From NCBI RefSeq assembly GCF_027887165.1, contig NC_077232.1, positions 7,525,391 through 7,589,390 of the forward strand: a DNA stretch of 64,000 bases, read 5' to 3'. Origin of the DNA: Monodelphis domestica. Taxonomy: Eukaryota; Chordata; Mammalia; Didelphimorphia; Didelphidae. Position numbers and translations under genes: made by a program. Below are positions 10,141-20,450 of this stretch, in pieces. The notes under the pieces are model-generated. The model saw only the letters and a list, made by a program, of their open reading frames with translations. It ran no database searches and was not told the origin of the DNA. Within the stretch, counting starts at the first letter, position 1. Every line of letters starts with the position of its first letter.

Positions 10141-11751
10141 AGTCCCCCTCGGGGTGACCTGCCCAACCGGTTCTCCGGGCTGGGAGGGGGAGAAGGAGGG
10201 GGGAGCGGGTTTCGGAAGGAGCCGGCCTGGAGCTGAGGGGGCGGGGGGGGGGCGCCTAGACGCCGCCCCCGGGGCACAGCCCACACTCGTTAAAGGGAGC
10301 CCCGCACTGGCGCCGGGCCTCCCTCCGGAGCTCCAGGCGCCCAGGTGCAGCGGTCCGCCCTCCCGGCCTCAGTTTCCTCTCCTGTCAGGTGGGAGAGTCG
10401 GTAGGACGGTTAGCCTCGTTCTGTTCCACGTCCCCTCCCGGCCGGTCTGGTCGCGTTCCTGGGCCCCAGCCTCAGGCCGCGGCGTCCTCGGAACTCGGAC
10501 CCTCGCCTGCGGCGTCTCTGCTGGCCCCCAGCCTCAGTTTCCCCTCCCAAGCTCCCGGCTGTGTGGACAGATCTGCGTCCCAGGCCAGGCCAGGGAGGGA
10601 AGGAGGCCCTGCAGGCACCCACCGAGCCATCACCTCGCCCAGCCCCCTCCCCTCCAGGGGGGAAGCCTCAGTTTCTTCTTCTGTAAAATAGGGACAGTCC
10701 TTGGGCCACCTGCAGGGGGCAGGAGTCCAGGCGCCTGTGCCTGAGAGGAGGCAGGCGGGAATCTGGGGCACCTGCGGGGGCCTCCCACTCAGGGCGGCTC
10801 CTCTGGGCTGCGGGGCCCTGGGGAGAGCAGCCAAGCGGACGTGGGGATTAAGGGGGGCACAGAAGCCCCGGAGGCAGGATTCAAACTCGGGACCCCAGCC
10901 GCAGGGCTCTGCCCAGACCATCTCTCCTCACCACATGGTTACCGGCCTGGTTCTGGTCCGGGCTGGGGCCAGGCCCGGGGGGGGGAGGGGGGCACCAGGG
11001 GGAGGGAAAGGCCCGTCCTGCAGAGAGCGGAGCCCAGCTCCAAAGCCGGGGGAGTTCTAGGGAACTTCCTAAAGGGGGGAGAATCGGGCCGGATGCAGAA
11101 ACCAGGTTCTAGGCGGGGTGGCAGGGCTCTCCCCCTTCACTCTCCCAAAGGGCCCCTCTTGAGCCCAGCGCGGGGTCTCCTCCGCGGCAGGTGAGCTCGT
11201 GTGGGGACCCCGGTTCAGCCCCAGAGGCCAGGTGGGGTACAAAGACCCAAAGGACAGTCCCTGCCTTGGAGCAGCAGAGACGGGCACAGGGCCGTCCGTG
11301 CGTCCGGGGCTGGGTCCTTCCATGGCGAACGGTCAGTGGCTTGGACGTCTTTGGCCTGGGAGAATCGGGAGGCGAGGAAGAAGCTCCGAGTCAGCCCTGG
11401 AAGAACCCAGGAGGCACCGCCCGCTCCTCCCCCGGCTTCTCGGAGCAGCCCGATTCTTTCCCTTTTTTTCCATGAACAAGCCTTCCTTTTCTTTCCCTCC
11501 TCTTTCCCTCCCCAGTTTGGAGAAAAGAAAAAACCAAAAGCTTTCTAGGAAGATACGCAAGCCAAGCAAATTCCCCCGAGAGCCAGGCCTAAAAATGGAC
11601 ATTTTTCCTTCTGCGCCTCTCTGTCTTCCGTTTGGACAGTCAGTTTGGAAGTCTTTTTTTAATTGTTCAGTGGGGTTGGGGGGAGGGGAGGCAGAGATGA
11701 TAAATGCTTGTAAAAATAAACCAGAAGCAACCTCTTTAATCTTGGGGTGTT
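10141..11751. other. GC-rich intergenic DNA, no gene seen
   Basis: Long reading frames on both strands follow from high GC and lack recognisable similarity or paired splice sites. Short MIR words (CCTCAGTTTCC near 10370, TCAGTTTCTTCTTCTGTAA near 10667) are scattered through it. Confidence 0.5.
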
Positions 11752-11993
11752 TATCAATTGGTCAATAGCTCTTATTTTTGTACATTTGAATCTGTTCCTT
11801 ATCTAACCTGGAAAGCATACCTTTCAGAAATTTGCCACAAAGATCTTTTTCCCAGTTAACGGTTTTTCTTCTCATTTTAGCTGCACGGATTTTGTTGGTG
11901 CAAAATCCTTTTGGTTGTGTGTTTTTCTTCTCTTTGCTCCTTGCCCTTCTCTTCACAAAGAAGCGAGTGGCGAGTGCGAAGCGCAGGGTCTAC
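11752..11993 (-). mobile_element. L1 ORF2 3'-end fragment, minus
   Basis: A minus-strand reading frame (11956-11762) includes CTNKIRAAKMRRKTVNWEK and KFLKGML, matching the C-terminal region of L1 ORF2 proteins. A second diverged copy of the same segment lies at 12818-13056. It is a short dead fragment. Confidence 0.75.
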
Positions 11994-12817
11994 GAAGCAC
12001 TTAGCCGTTCCGTGCAGTCTGCGTCGGCTCATTTCCTCTTTTCTTCTTTCTTCTTTGGCCAGACACCAGCCGCAGATCCATCCTTAGCTTTTCTTCCTTT
12101 TTAAACCTCCTTTGTGGTCCACCCCCCAAGGTGGGATTTGTTTTGCTTATAACTAATCCTCTCCCGAGTCTACCCTCTTTTTCTTCTCCCCAATCCTCTC
12201 ATTTCCCTATTGAATGGAACGTAATTCTATACCAATCTATTTGTGTGTGTGTCCTAATATCCTTCCACCAATTGATCCACCTCAGTGGAAACGAGGTTTA
12301 ATATCTGCTCCCCCTACCTCTTTTTCCTTGTTAGTAATTTGCGTTCCCACATGATGCAAAACAGCACGTTCCCCTCCCATGCTTGCCCTTTTCTTCCTTG
12401 TTTTAGGGTTCTTAAATGTCCCCCATGCCCCCCTTTTCTTACCTATGACGAAGGTACCACTTTTTTCTCCTTCCCTGTTAGAACGTGAATGCTTCAGTAG
12501 TCTCTTCTGATTGTTCCCTATATGTACGTTTCAAAGTTTATGCTCTGCTCTGGCCTTTTTATCAGGAATGCATTGACAGATGAGCTTTATTTTTTGCCCT
12601 TTGAGGCTTGTACTCAGATTTCCTGGGCGATTTGCTCTTGGTTGTAAGCCTGAGTCTTTTGACTTTTGGAGTATCTTATTCCCAGCTTTTCTCTTTTTAA
12701 TTGTGGTAGCCACCAAATCTTGTGTGGCTCACTTTCTGACTCCTCTTGAACTCTTTCCAGATGTCGTCACCGTTTTTTCTTGAAATTGGAAGCCCAGGAT
12801 CATAGCTGTGAAATATA

Positions 12818-13056
12818 CCAGTCAATAGCTCTGATTTTTGAAAGTTTGAATCAGTTCCTTATCTAACTTGGAAATAATACGTATCTAAGAAAATTGCCAC
12901 AAAGATTTTTTTCCCAGTTAACTTTTTCTTCTCATTTTAGCTGCACGGATTTTGTTTGTGCAGAATCTTTTTAATTGTGTGTGTTGTTCTTTTCCATGCC
13001 CCTTATCCTTCTCTTTTCAAAGAAGAGTGGTGAGTGAGAAGTGCACACTCTACTAA
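12818..13056 (-). mobile_element. Second copy of L1 ORF2 segment
   Basis: Direct-orientation copy of the 11752-11993 segment, roughly 80-85% similar by eye. Shared words include TTCCTTATCTAAC, TTGCCACAAAGAT, TTTTCCCAGTTAAC and AGCTGCACGGATTTTGTT. It sits inside the ORF1-like stretch, so the L1 order is disturbed. Confidence 0.7.
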
Positions 13057-13325
13057 ACTAAAATTCCTGGGATTTTTCATTTTAGAATTTCTTTTAAGAG
13101 GTCACCAGTGAATTCTTTGTTCTTTCAACTCTAACAGACTCTAATAGGAAGGCATTTTTCATTCAGGATTTCTTGAAATATGGTATCTAGGCCCTTTTTT
13201 GGTGATGGATTTCAGATAGACTAATGATTCTTAGATTTTTCTTCCCTCTGTCCTGCTTTCCGAGCAGTATTTCATATTTTTAATATGAAGTGCTTTGTAA
13301 TTTCTTCCATTTAAAAAAATAATTT

Positions 13326-13572
13326 GAGTTTTTTTAAGTCCTTGCCTTCTTTCTTAGAATTAATACTGTGTATTGGTTCTAAGGCAGAAGAGTGGGAAGG
13401 ACTGAGATTCAGCGCCTGGGTCAGAGTCTCGTGATTATAACAACTATTATGTCAATGGAGATTAAGTGACTGGCCCAGCAACACACAGAAAGTATCTGAG
13501 GCTGGATTTGAACCTAGGACCTCCCGTCTTTGGCCTGGCTCTCCATTCACTGAGCCATCCTGCTGTCCCCCA
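13326..13572 (-). mobile_element. Marsupial SINE nested in L1
   Basis: Minus-strand SINE copy: TTCTTAGAATTAATACTGTG at the tail side and CCTGGCTCTCCATTCACTG near its 5' end. A short extra segment near 13410-13450 makes it longer than other copies. It is inserted in L1-derived sequence and is therefore younger than it. Confidence 0.85.
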
Positions 13573-13770
13573 GTCATCTGACTTTTAATATTTGTTGTCT
13601 CATGAAGACATGGACTCCTGTTTGGTTCATTCTCATTTTCAGAGAGTCTGAGGTTTTATGCCTTTTGTACTAAGCTGTTCATTCTTCTTCCAAGTCTTCC
13701 CTCTAATACTCTGATTTCTTTTCTCCAGAGATCTTTCATTTCTAGCATGATTTTCAAACTCCGGCTTCCT

Positions 13771-16318
13771 TTATTCCGGGAATTCTAGTTGCCCCTCCGG
13801 CCAAGCGTGTCTTCTTTCCGGTTCATGGGCAGACAGCCCAGAGCCGTCCTCGTTGGGGTTGGAGCCTTGGGCAGCCGTGGCTCGACGCGGCTCTTCCTCA
13901 TGCTCGTCTTCTTGGGGTTTCTTTTCCGGTCTTGCTTCCCAGATCAGGATTTTGTCTGCAGGTTAGACTGGGCCCCTCGGAAGGGGATGCCCAGACCCGG
14001 CTTGGTCTTCCCCAGATTTGGCCTCCTGAGCTCTCGGGGACCTCGGGGGCAGCCGAGGCGAGGGCCGGGGCCGAGATTGGCTCTGGCCAACACGCCTCCC
14101 GACGTCCCCTGGGCTGGAGCTGGTGGCCCTCTCCAGTCCCGGGCCCTCCGCGGAGCTCTAGTTGGGCGCTGCTCCCGAGGAGCTTATAGTCTGACGGAGG
14201 TGACGCGCGCCGTGCACTGGGTACCAAAGAGCTTCAGACGGGGGATGGGAGAGGACCAGCCGAGGGAGAAGGCAGGCGCCTGAAGTAAGCGGGAGCGGGG
14301 AAGACCTCGCAGAAAGGGAGGTTTGGGCCAGGGCAGCTGGCAGGAAAAGACGGGAAGAGCCTTCTGGCACGGGCAGGTCTGAGCGCCCAAACTCCCTGCC
14401 CTGGTCATTCACCTGCCGCCGGGTCTCTGAGCTAATCCTGCAAGCTCAGGCGTCTCGGGCACACACACGCCCCTTTCTGGACCGGATCACGGCCCCAGGC
14501 CCATGGCTAGATGGATGGATCCCTGGCGGCTCCCTGAGGCTAAGCTCCTTCTGAGATTCAACTCCTGGGCCGGAGTCCCACGATTATAACGAATATTTAG
14601 TGCGAAAGCCTTCACAGGTATCTCATTTGAGCCTTACCATAGCCTGGGAGGCAGGAGCTGCTGCTATCCCCATTTTACAGCCAAGGAAACTGAGGCAAAC
14701 AAGTGAAGCAGTTTTTCCTAGGTAGTGTCTGAATCTGGATTTGCACTCGCGTCCCCGAGGTAGTCTATCTACAGGAGCACCAAGCTGCAGGCTGGCGTGT
14801 GTACCTGCTTTTTTTTCATGGTATCAGCCTCTAGGCACCCTCTGCCCCTGCATGCCCCCAAGTCGGGGCCCCCTGTTGAAGGGTTCTGAGCAGCCTCTCT
14901 TGGCTTGCTGAGGTTTCTCCTCGGGGGTCCCCATCCCCGACAATCTGCCGATCTTCCTCGGTCGTTCCTGGAATAGAGATGGGAGAGAGCCCAACGGTGC
15001 CGCCATCTTTGCCGGCCAGCGGCCTTCTCCCCACTTTGTCTCACGGTCGTCAATAACGGTCTCGTCAATAACCCACCGACCCATGTGGATGAGCTTCTCC
15101 AAAGGGACATTTACTGAAAAGCCGCCAACCCCGAGGCCGAAGCACCGTCTGGCCCCCAGGCGGGTCCCTGGGGGTGCCGGCCGAGCGCCCTCTGCTAGTG
15201 GGACAAGGCCTCGGGGGGGCAGGTCCCCCTGGGCCCCCTCCCAGACCCGCCAGCCTCCGGAGCCCAAAGGGGATCCTCGGCCCAGAAAGAAGGAAAAGGA
15301 GAGCCCCAGGGCCAGCCGAGGTCCGCAGGAAAGAGCCCCAGAAGCCCTCGGCATCCGCATCCGACCGTGGGGCCACCCGAGGCCCGAAGCCCCTCCAGGG
15401 AAGGAGCCCCTTCCACTGCCCAGAGGGCCTGGGGGCCGGCCAAGCGGAGGGCCAGAAAGCGAGGGAGAAGCCGCCACAAGGGGGCGTCCGCTCCAGCTGG
15501 AGGCCGCAGGGACCAGCCACCCTCTTCTCCCAACCTCAAATTGGAAGAGGCCCCAGAAGGGCCGATTTATGGCTGCTCTAGTTGCTTCCCACAGGCGGGT
15601 AAACCGAGGCCCAGAGAAGCCAGCCAAACCCACCCCAGACAAGAATTCCTTCTACAGCCTTGCTGAAGGCTGGCGGGGGAGGGAAGGCCCCTGTCTGCCC
15701 CCACAGATGCCCCCCTCTGGAGAGCCAGCCAGAGGGCAGTCAGCCATCTGCTAGCATAGAAAACCTTGCAAAGCCCCAGCCTGCCGGCTCTGCCTAGATT
15801 CGTCGTTGCTGCTCCCACCGGCTTCCGCCCCCCACGGGTGAGAAACGAAGCCCTGGAAGGCTCGGACCCGGATCCAGGCTCCCCGTCCTCCAGACGCCAG
15901 CCGCAGCCACCTCGGGAGCCTCCTCTTCCCAAGTTCAAACCAACGTCCCGCTCACTGGCCGGGAGACCCTGGGCAAGTCACTGGCCGGCTGGGAAAGGGC
16001 CAGCCCTGGAGGAGCTCCACCCAGCGGGGTCCCGAGGGACGGGGTCGGCGCTGGCAACTCTCTTTAGCTCCCATCTGGCTTCAGCCACTTCCGGCGTGGG
16101 TCAGGCGCCACCGAACAAGTCCGTGGGCTTCTCTTCCTCGAGGCTCCTCGCGAGCTTCTTTCATTGTTGTCCCATTATTTTGTTCTTTTGTGCGCTTCTA
16201 TCTGATATCAATGCACGCTGTGGGTTTTATTTGGTTTGTATTTATTTAAATTTTCTTTATACTTTATTCATTGAGCAAATAAAGCTTATTTATTTATTAT
16301 TTCCTTTATCGAGTAAGT
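13771..16318. other. GC-rich intergenic DNA, no supported gene
   Basis: Contains the longest unexplained frames between OVOL1 and AP5B1 (plus 15083-15754, minus 15642-14824), both low-complexity and rich in Pro, Arg and Gly. A minus-oriented MIR lies at about 14600-14790. A 15-bp direct repeat with CGTCAATAAC occurs at about 15047-15075. A YY1-type CCGCCATCTT is at about 15000. Confidence 0.45.
14600..14790 (-). mobile_element. MIR-like SINE, minus
   Basis: Plus-strand reading shows TCTCATTTGAGCCTTACCA, CCCATTTTACAGCCAAGGAA and ACTGAGGCA followed by CTGGATTTGCACTC, the complement of a MIR element in order. This is one of the best-preserved MIR copies here. Confidence 0.8.
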
Positions 16319-16690
16319 AAAATCCAGTGGCTTCGTCTTACCTCCAGAATCAAATACGAATCCTCGGTTACTCCCCTCCATCTATTCTGCAATCCAGCTC
16401 TGTTGGCCTGCTGGCTGTTCCTGACCAGGCACTCTCGTCTCCAGACTCCATGCCTTTGTCGTAGGTTTTCCGGATGCCTGGGATGCCCTCCCCTCCTCCT
16501 TTCCTTCTCATAGTTTTTTCTGACTTCCTTCCTTAGCTCAAAGTCTGTCTTCTGTGGAAGGCCTTTGCCAGTTTTCCCTGAGATTTCCTTCCCTACATGT
16601 GAGATGGATGGGCATCCTCGGCTTATCCCAGGGCTTGGCACACAGTAGGCACTCAATAAATGCTTGTTGACTGACCAACTGACCAACATA
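16319..16690 (+). mobile_element. CR1-clade LINE (L2/L3 type) 3' end
   Basis: Begins with CTCCAGAATCAAATACGAATC and ends with GGCACTCAATAAATGCTTGT then TGACTGACC repeats. This is the typical 3' terminus of mammalian L2/L3 elements. It is 5'-truncated and diverged. Confidence 0.75.
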
Positions 16691-16867
16691 CACAATTAGT
16701 TGCCAGGTGGATGGTGAATCGTCGCGGTGGCCCAAGGACTCCCCAGCGGTTTGCCATTCTATTATCCCTCTGAGCGAGGGCAGCCCGAGGGCCGCTCCAG
16801 GGACCGGGCGCTGCTCTTTCAAAGGGACTTTGCAGTTTGAAATGTCTGTCTCTGTTTCCAGTGAATG

Positions 16868-17085
16868 TCGGGGTCAACTAAGTGCTCAGTGGATAGAGCG
16901 CCAGCCTGGAGTCAGGAGGGCCTGGGTTCAAATGGGCCTCGGTCACGTCCGGGCCGTCAAACCCTGGACACGTCACTTTGCCCCCATTGCCTCACTCTCG
17001 CCGCTCTTCTGCTCGGGAACTGATGCTGCGGATCTCAATTCCAAGCTACAAGGTGAGGGTTGGGGTTTAAAAACTAAATAAGAAC
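16868..17085 (+). mobile_element. Marsupial SINE, plus
   Basis: Plus-strand copy with TGCTCAGTGGATAGAGCGCC, CTGGGTTCAAATGGG, the CATTGCCTCACTCTCGCC region and a 3' end GGTGAGGGTTGGGGTTTAAA. Diverged at CpG positions. Confidence 0.8.
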
Positions 17086-17217
17086 CATAAGATAAGATAA
17101 ATGTCCGCCAAGTCCAGCATTAGCATGTGCATGGCACTCCACCTCCATAGCCCCCCACTTCTGAAAAGAATGGGGCCACCTTCAGTCATCAGCTCCTCTC
17201 TTTGGTTCTTTCCATTT

Positions 17218-17578
17218 ACTTTGGGGTCACCATCAATCATATGTTGGGGTCACCATTGGGTATATAATTCTACGTTGGGGCAACCATCGTGTATAGGAGT
17301 GTATGTTGGGGTCACCATTGGGGTCACCATCAGATGTATGATGCTACGTTGGGGTCACCATCAGGCATATAATCCTACACTGGGGTCACCATCAGGTATA
17401 TGATTCTATACTGGGGTCACCGTCGGGTATACAATCGTATGTTGGGGTCACCATTGGGGTCAGCATCAGGTGTATGATCCTACATTGGGGTCGCCATCGG
17501 GTATACGATCCTATGTCGGGGTCACTGTCGGGTATGGGATCCTACGTCGGGGCCACTATCAGGTACAGGATCTTCCTG
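17218..17578 (+). repeat. 31-bp minisatellite
   Basis: About eleven units. GGGGTCACC-type starts lie at 17246, 17277, 17308, 17351, 17382, 17413, 17444, 17487, 17518 and 17549, mostly 31 bp apart. Two intervals are 43 bp because of an extra 12-bp CCATTGGGGTCA block. The unit reads roughly GGGGTCACCATCGGGTATA followed by TGATCCTACGTT. Intergenic. Confidence 0.95.
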
Positions 17579-17610
17579 GGTCTGTTTCCCTTATCTGGCA
17601 TCTCTTCCTG

Positions 17611-17653
17611 GGCACGGCCTGGCACGGCCTGGCACGGCCTGGCACGGCCTGGC
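17611..17653 (+). repeat. 10-bp tandem repeat
   Basis: Four perfect copies of GGCACGGCCT, then a partial one, just downstream of the 31-bp minisatellite. Confidence 0.95.
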
Positions 17654-18394
17654 AGGCGGCTGGGCCAGGCCTCGCAGAGCTCCCTTCTCCCTGGGGAGAG
17701 AACCTGCGACTATCTGGGCACAGGCTGGGAGACAGGAAAAAGCCTCCAGAGGCGGCGGCTCCGGATCGGAGTTGAGCTGGGAAGGAAGAGATGGAGCGAG
17801 AGCCAGAGCATTCCTGGCACCTGGCACCCGGCACGGGCCAGCCGGCTGGGAGCGGAGTCAGGTTGTGGGCAGCAGGGGGAGGGCCGAGCTCAGGAGGTGG
17901 CAGAGTTTGATCCCGGAAGGTGCGCCGAAGCCTTGCCTCGGCTGGGGAGTTGGGGTGGGTGGGAGAGGGAAGGGGCTGGAGGCGGAGACCCCGCAGAAGG
18001 TGAGAAGAGCTGCTCGGGGTGTCGGGACAGGACGGACAAGATGCAGCTAGCCTGGGTGCCGGCCTGGGACGAGGGGGTGGCACTAGAGGGGGAATGGGGG
18101 GGGTCCGATAGAGAGTGGGATGCTGGGAGCACAGAGGGAGCGAGGAGACCCCGTGCAAGACTCCTGCTCACGGCAGACAGGCCGGGGGCTCCCTCGGAGG
18201 GCAGCTCAGTTTGGGGGTGTCGGGGAGACAAGAACGAGGCCCAAAGGGCAGGATCTCCGGAGAGCGTTTGTAAACCCTGAAGCCTGGGCGAGTGTCCCCT
18301 GCCGGCGGCTTCGTCTCACTGGATCCCGTCCTCGTTTGTTGTCCAGTCCTTTTGAGAGCGACCCAGAGCAGCTGGCCATGTCCTTCTGCTCACT

Positions 18395-18479
18395 GGACAG
18401 AGAAGGAAACCGAGGCCAACAGGGTACAGTGACTTGCTCAGGGCCGGCGCGCTCTCCACTGGGCCACCCAGCTGCCCCG
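18395..18479 (-). mobile_element. Truncated marsupial SINE, minus
   Basis: Only the 5' half is left, reading GGGGCAGCTGGGTGGCCCAG on the minus strand, with CAGTGACTTGCTCAGGG on the plus strand. Confidence 0.65.
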
Positions 18480-19799
18480 TTTTATGGATGAAGAAGGGAA
18501 GGGGAAGGAATTTTGCTCGTGGTTGTGAGGTCGTGCTGGGATCCAGGTGCCCCGACTCCCTCCCCCAGAGGAGGGGGGGCCCGCCTGCCTGCGGGGGGCT
18601 CTTAGATTGGACTCAGTCCCATCTTTCTCTTAATATTTAGGGGTGGCCTGGATGCCAGGGCCCAAGAAGGACCCCGAGAGGAGCTGGGGAAAGGCCTGGG
18701 CTGGGTCAGGAGAGGCAGGGCCTCCGGAAGGGGAGCCCCAGCACGAGAGGCCTCAGGGGTGCAGTGGGGAGGGAGCCCCGGATTCTAGTCCCGACGTTCC
18801 GGCTGTGTGGCCAAGAGACAAGGCGAGCCTTGGCCTCAGTAAGCCTGTTTTGTTGTCTGCAAAATGGGGATCCTCTTCGGGCCGCCCCCTTGATAGGTCC
18901 TGGGGAGGAGAGCGAGGTGCCGCTGGGATGCCCCCCACCCGGGCTAGCTCCAGACGCGCTCAGACTGCTCCGTGCCAGGCCCGGTTCCAAAGGCCGCTGC
19001 CGGGCCCAGCTCCTGCCTCAGCCTCCAAGGCCCAGGGAGGCTGGCCAGCGAGGCAGGATCTTCCGGCTCCTGTGAGGGCACAGCCTGGGCACCCCGGCCG
19101 GGCCCGCGGCGTCTGCTGCCGTCTCCTCTCATCTGGGGCCTCTTTCATGTCGGGCGCCAATTAGCCAGGAGCCTTCCCACCCCCAGGTCTATCCAGGGAA
19201 ACTGAGGCACTCAGCTGGAGCGCTGAGTCAGCAGCTCAGGGCCTCGCTGACTAAGGCAGCAGGCCCGGCCGGTCCACCCAGACATCAGAGGCTCCCCAGG
19301 CCTCTCCCCTCCTCCGGGGGGATGGGGGGGCCTGAGGCCGGCTGTCCCTCCCGGCACTTCAAGCCCCCCAGCTCTGCTGGGTCCCTCCAAGGCCGAATTG
19401 GAACCAGCTGACAGGGGTGCAGGGGGGCCTCCCCAGGGCCAAGCAGCTGCCCCATGAAGGGGCCGGGGTGCCCTCTGCCCCCAGCCTGCCCCGGCCTGCC
19501 GGGGAGAGGAGCCCGGGGCCCAGGGGTGCGGCCCACTAGGCAAGCCCAGCCCGCCCAGCGCCTGCGGCCCGGCCCGACCGGTTCTGCGGGAGCAAGCCGG
19601 GCCGCAGACTCCCAGGTGGGGCTCTCCGGGCACGCTCGGCCCCGCCCAGGCCGGGGGAGGGGGGACGGGGGCTTGGGGCCCGTTTCTCGGAGGAGGCCAG
19701 CCCTGGAGTCCCCCCAGCCAGACCCGGGTGAGGGGCAGGCATTGGAGAGGGGAGGAGGCTGCTGTTGAGGGCAGCCCGAGGGGGCTGCGTGGAGGTGGA
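18480..19799. other. GC-rich intergenic DNA, no gene seen
   Basis: High-GC sequence upstream of AP5B1 with short MIR words only (for example CAGGGAAACTGAGGCAC near 19194). Open frames on both strands appear to be composition effects. Confidence 0.5.
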
Positions 19800-20450
19800 G
19801 GCCGGAGCCAGCGGCCGCCCCCCACTCCCGACCGGCGGTTTCGGGGAGAGGCGGGGCCCCCGCTCGGCGGCGGCGGGACAGTTACTCAGCCCCAGCGAAA
19901 CTGACGAGCCGGCGCCTGCCCGCCGCGGGGGGGCCCGTTACGGCCCCGCCCACCCCACCCCCCGCGGGCCGGCCCGTTAGGGGGCGGGGGCGGCGCCCAG
20001 GTTTCGGTGCCGGCAGGGGCGGACGGGCGGGCCCTAGCCGAGCAGCCTAATGAGCTGCGGGCACGCTCAGGCTGCCGGGGCAGGGAGGCGCCAGAGGGGC
20101 CGCCCCCGCCCCGGACGCGGGTTCGAGTCCCGAGCCCCCGAGCGCCCCCGGGCGGAGCCAGGAGCGGGGCTGACCCCCAAGATCCCCAGCTGCGGCGCCC
20201 GCCTCCGCACTCGTACCCCGGCGGCCCCGACACTCGATCGCGGAATGCGCACACGAAACCCGAAGCCCGCCTTTGGACCCCGGAGTCCCCAGCTCCCAGC
20301 CAAGTCACGCCACGCCCCCGCCGGCCTCGGTTGCCCAGGAGACTTAGTACGCGGGGGAAGGCGGGGCGGCTCCAGGGGCCTCGGACACCTCCTGGCGGAC
20401 AGAGAAGGAAACAGGAAGGAGGGCGGCGCCTCAAGGGGAAGGCAGAGGCC
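19800..20450 (+). promoter_or_regulatory. AP5B1 CpG-island promoter
   Basis: Very CpG-dense DNA ending at the AP5B1 ATG, with GC boxes (GGGGCGGGG near 19981) and no TATA box. It contains two CCGTTA words (about 19935 and 19974) and a perfect Pol III B-box word, GGTTCGAGTCC, at 20120-20130 without a matching A box. The start site cannot be fixed by eye. Confidence 0.55.

Larger units (their letters stand above)
12110..13770 (-). mobile_element. L1 fragment with ORF1 remnant, interrupted
   Basis: Minus-strand reading frame 12716-12531 contains LQPRANRPGNLSTSLKGQK, matching the L1 ORF1 protein C-terminal domain (pattern LQPRI-YPANL). More ORF1-like sequence continues at about 13057-13325 and 13575-13760. 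The run is broken by a segment resembling L1 ORF2 (12818-13056) and by a SINE (13326-13572). Heavily degraded, so old. Confidence 0.65.

Noticed and set aside
14824-15754. Overlapping frames of 272 (minus) and 223 (plus) codons
   Set aside because: Both are rich in Pro, Gly and Arg, overlap each other on opposite strands, match nothing I know and have no splice or promoter context.
20080-20140. Possible tRNA gene around the B box at 20120
   Set aside because: No A box at the right distance and no acceptor-stem pairing.
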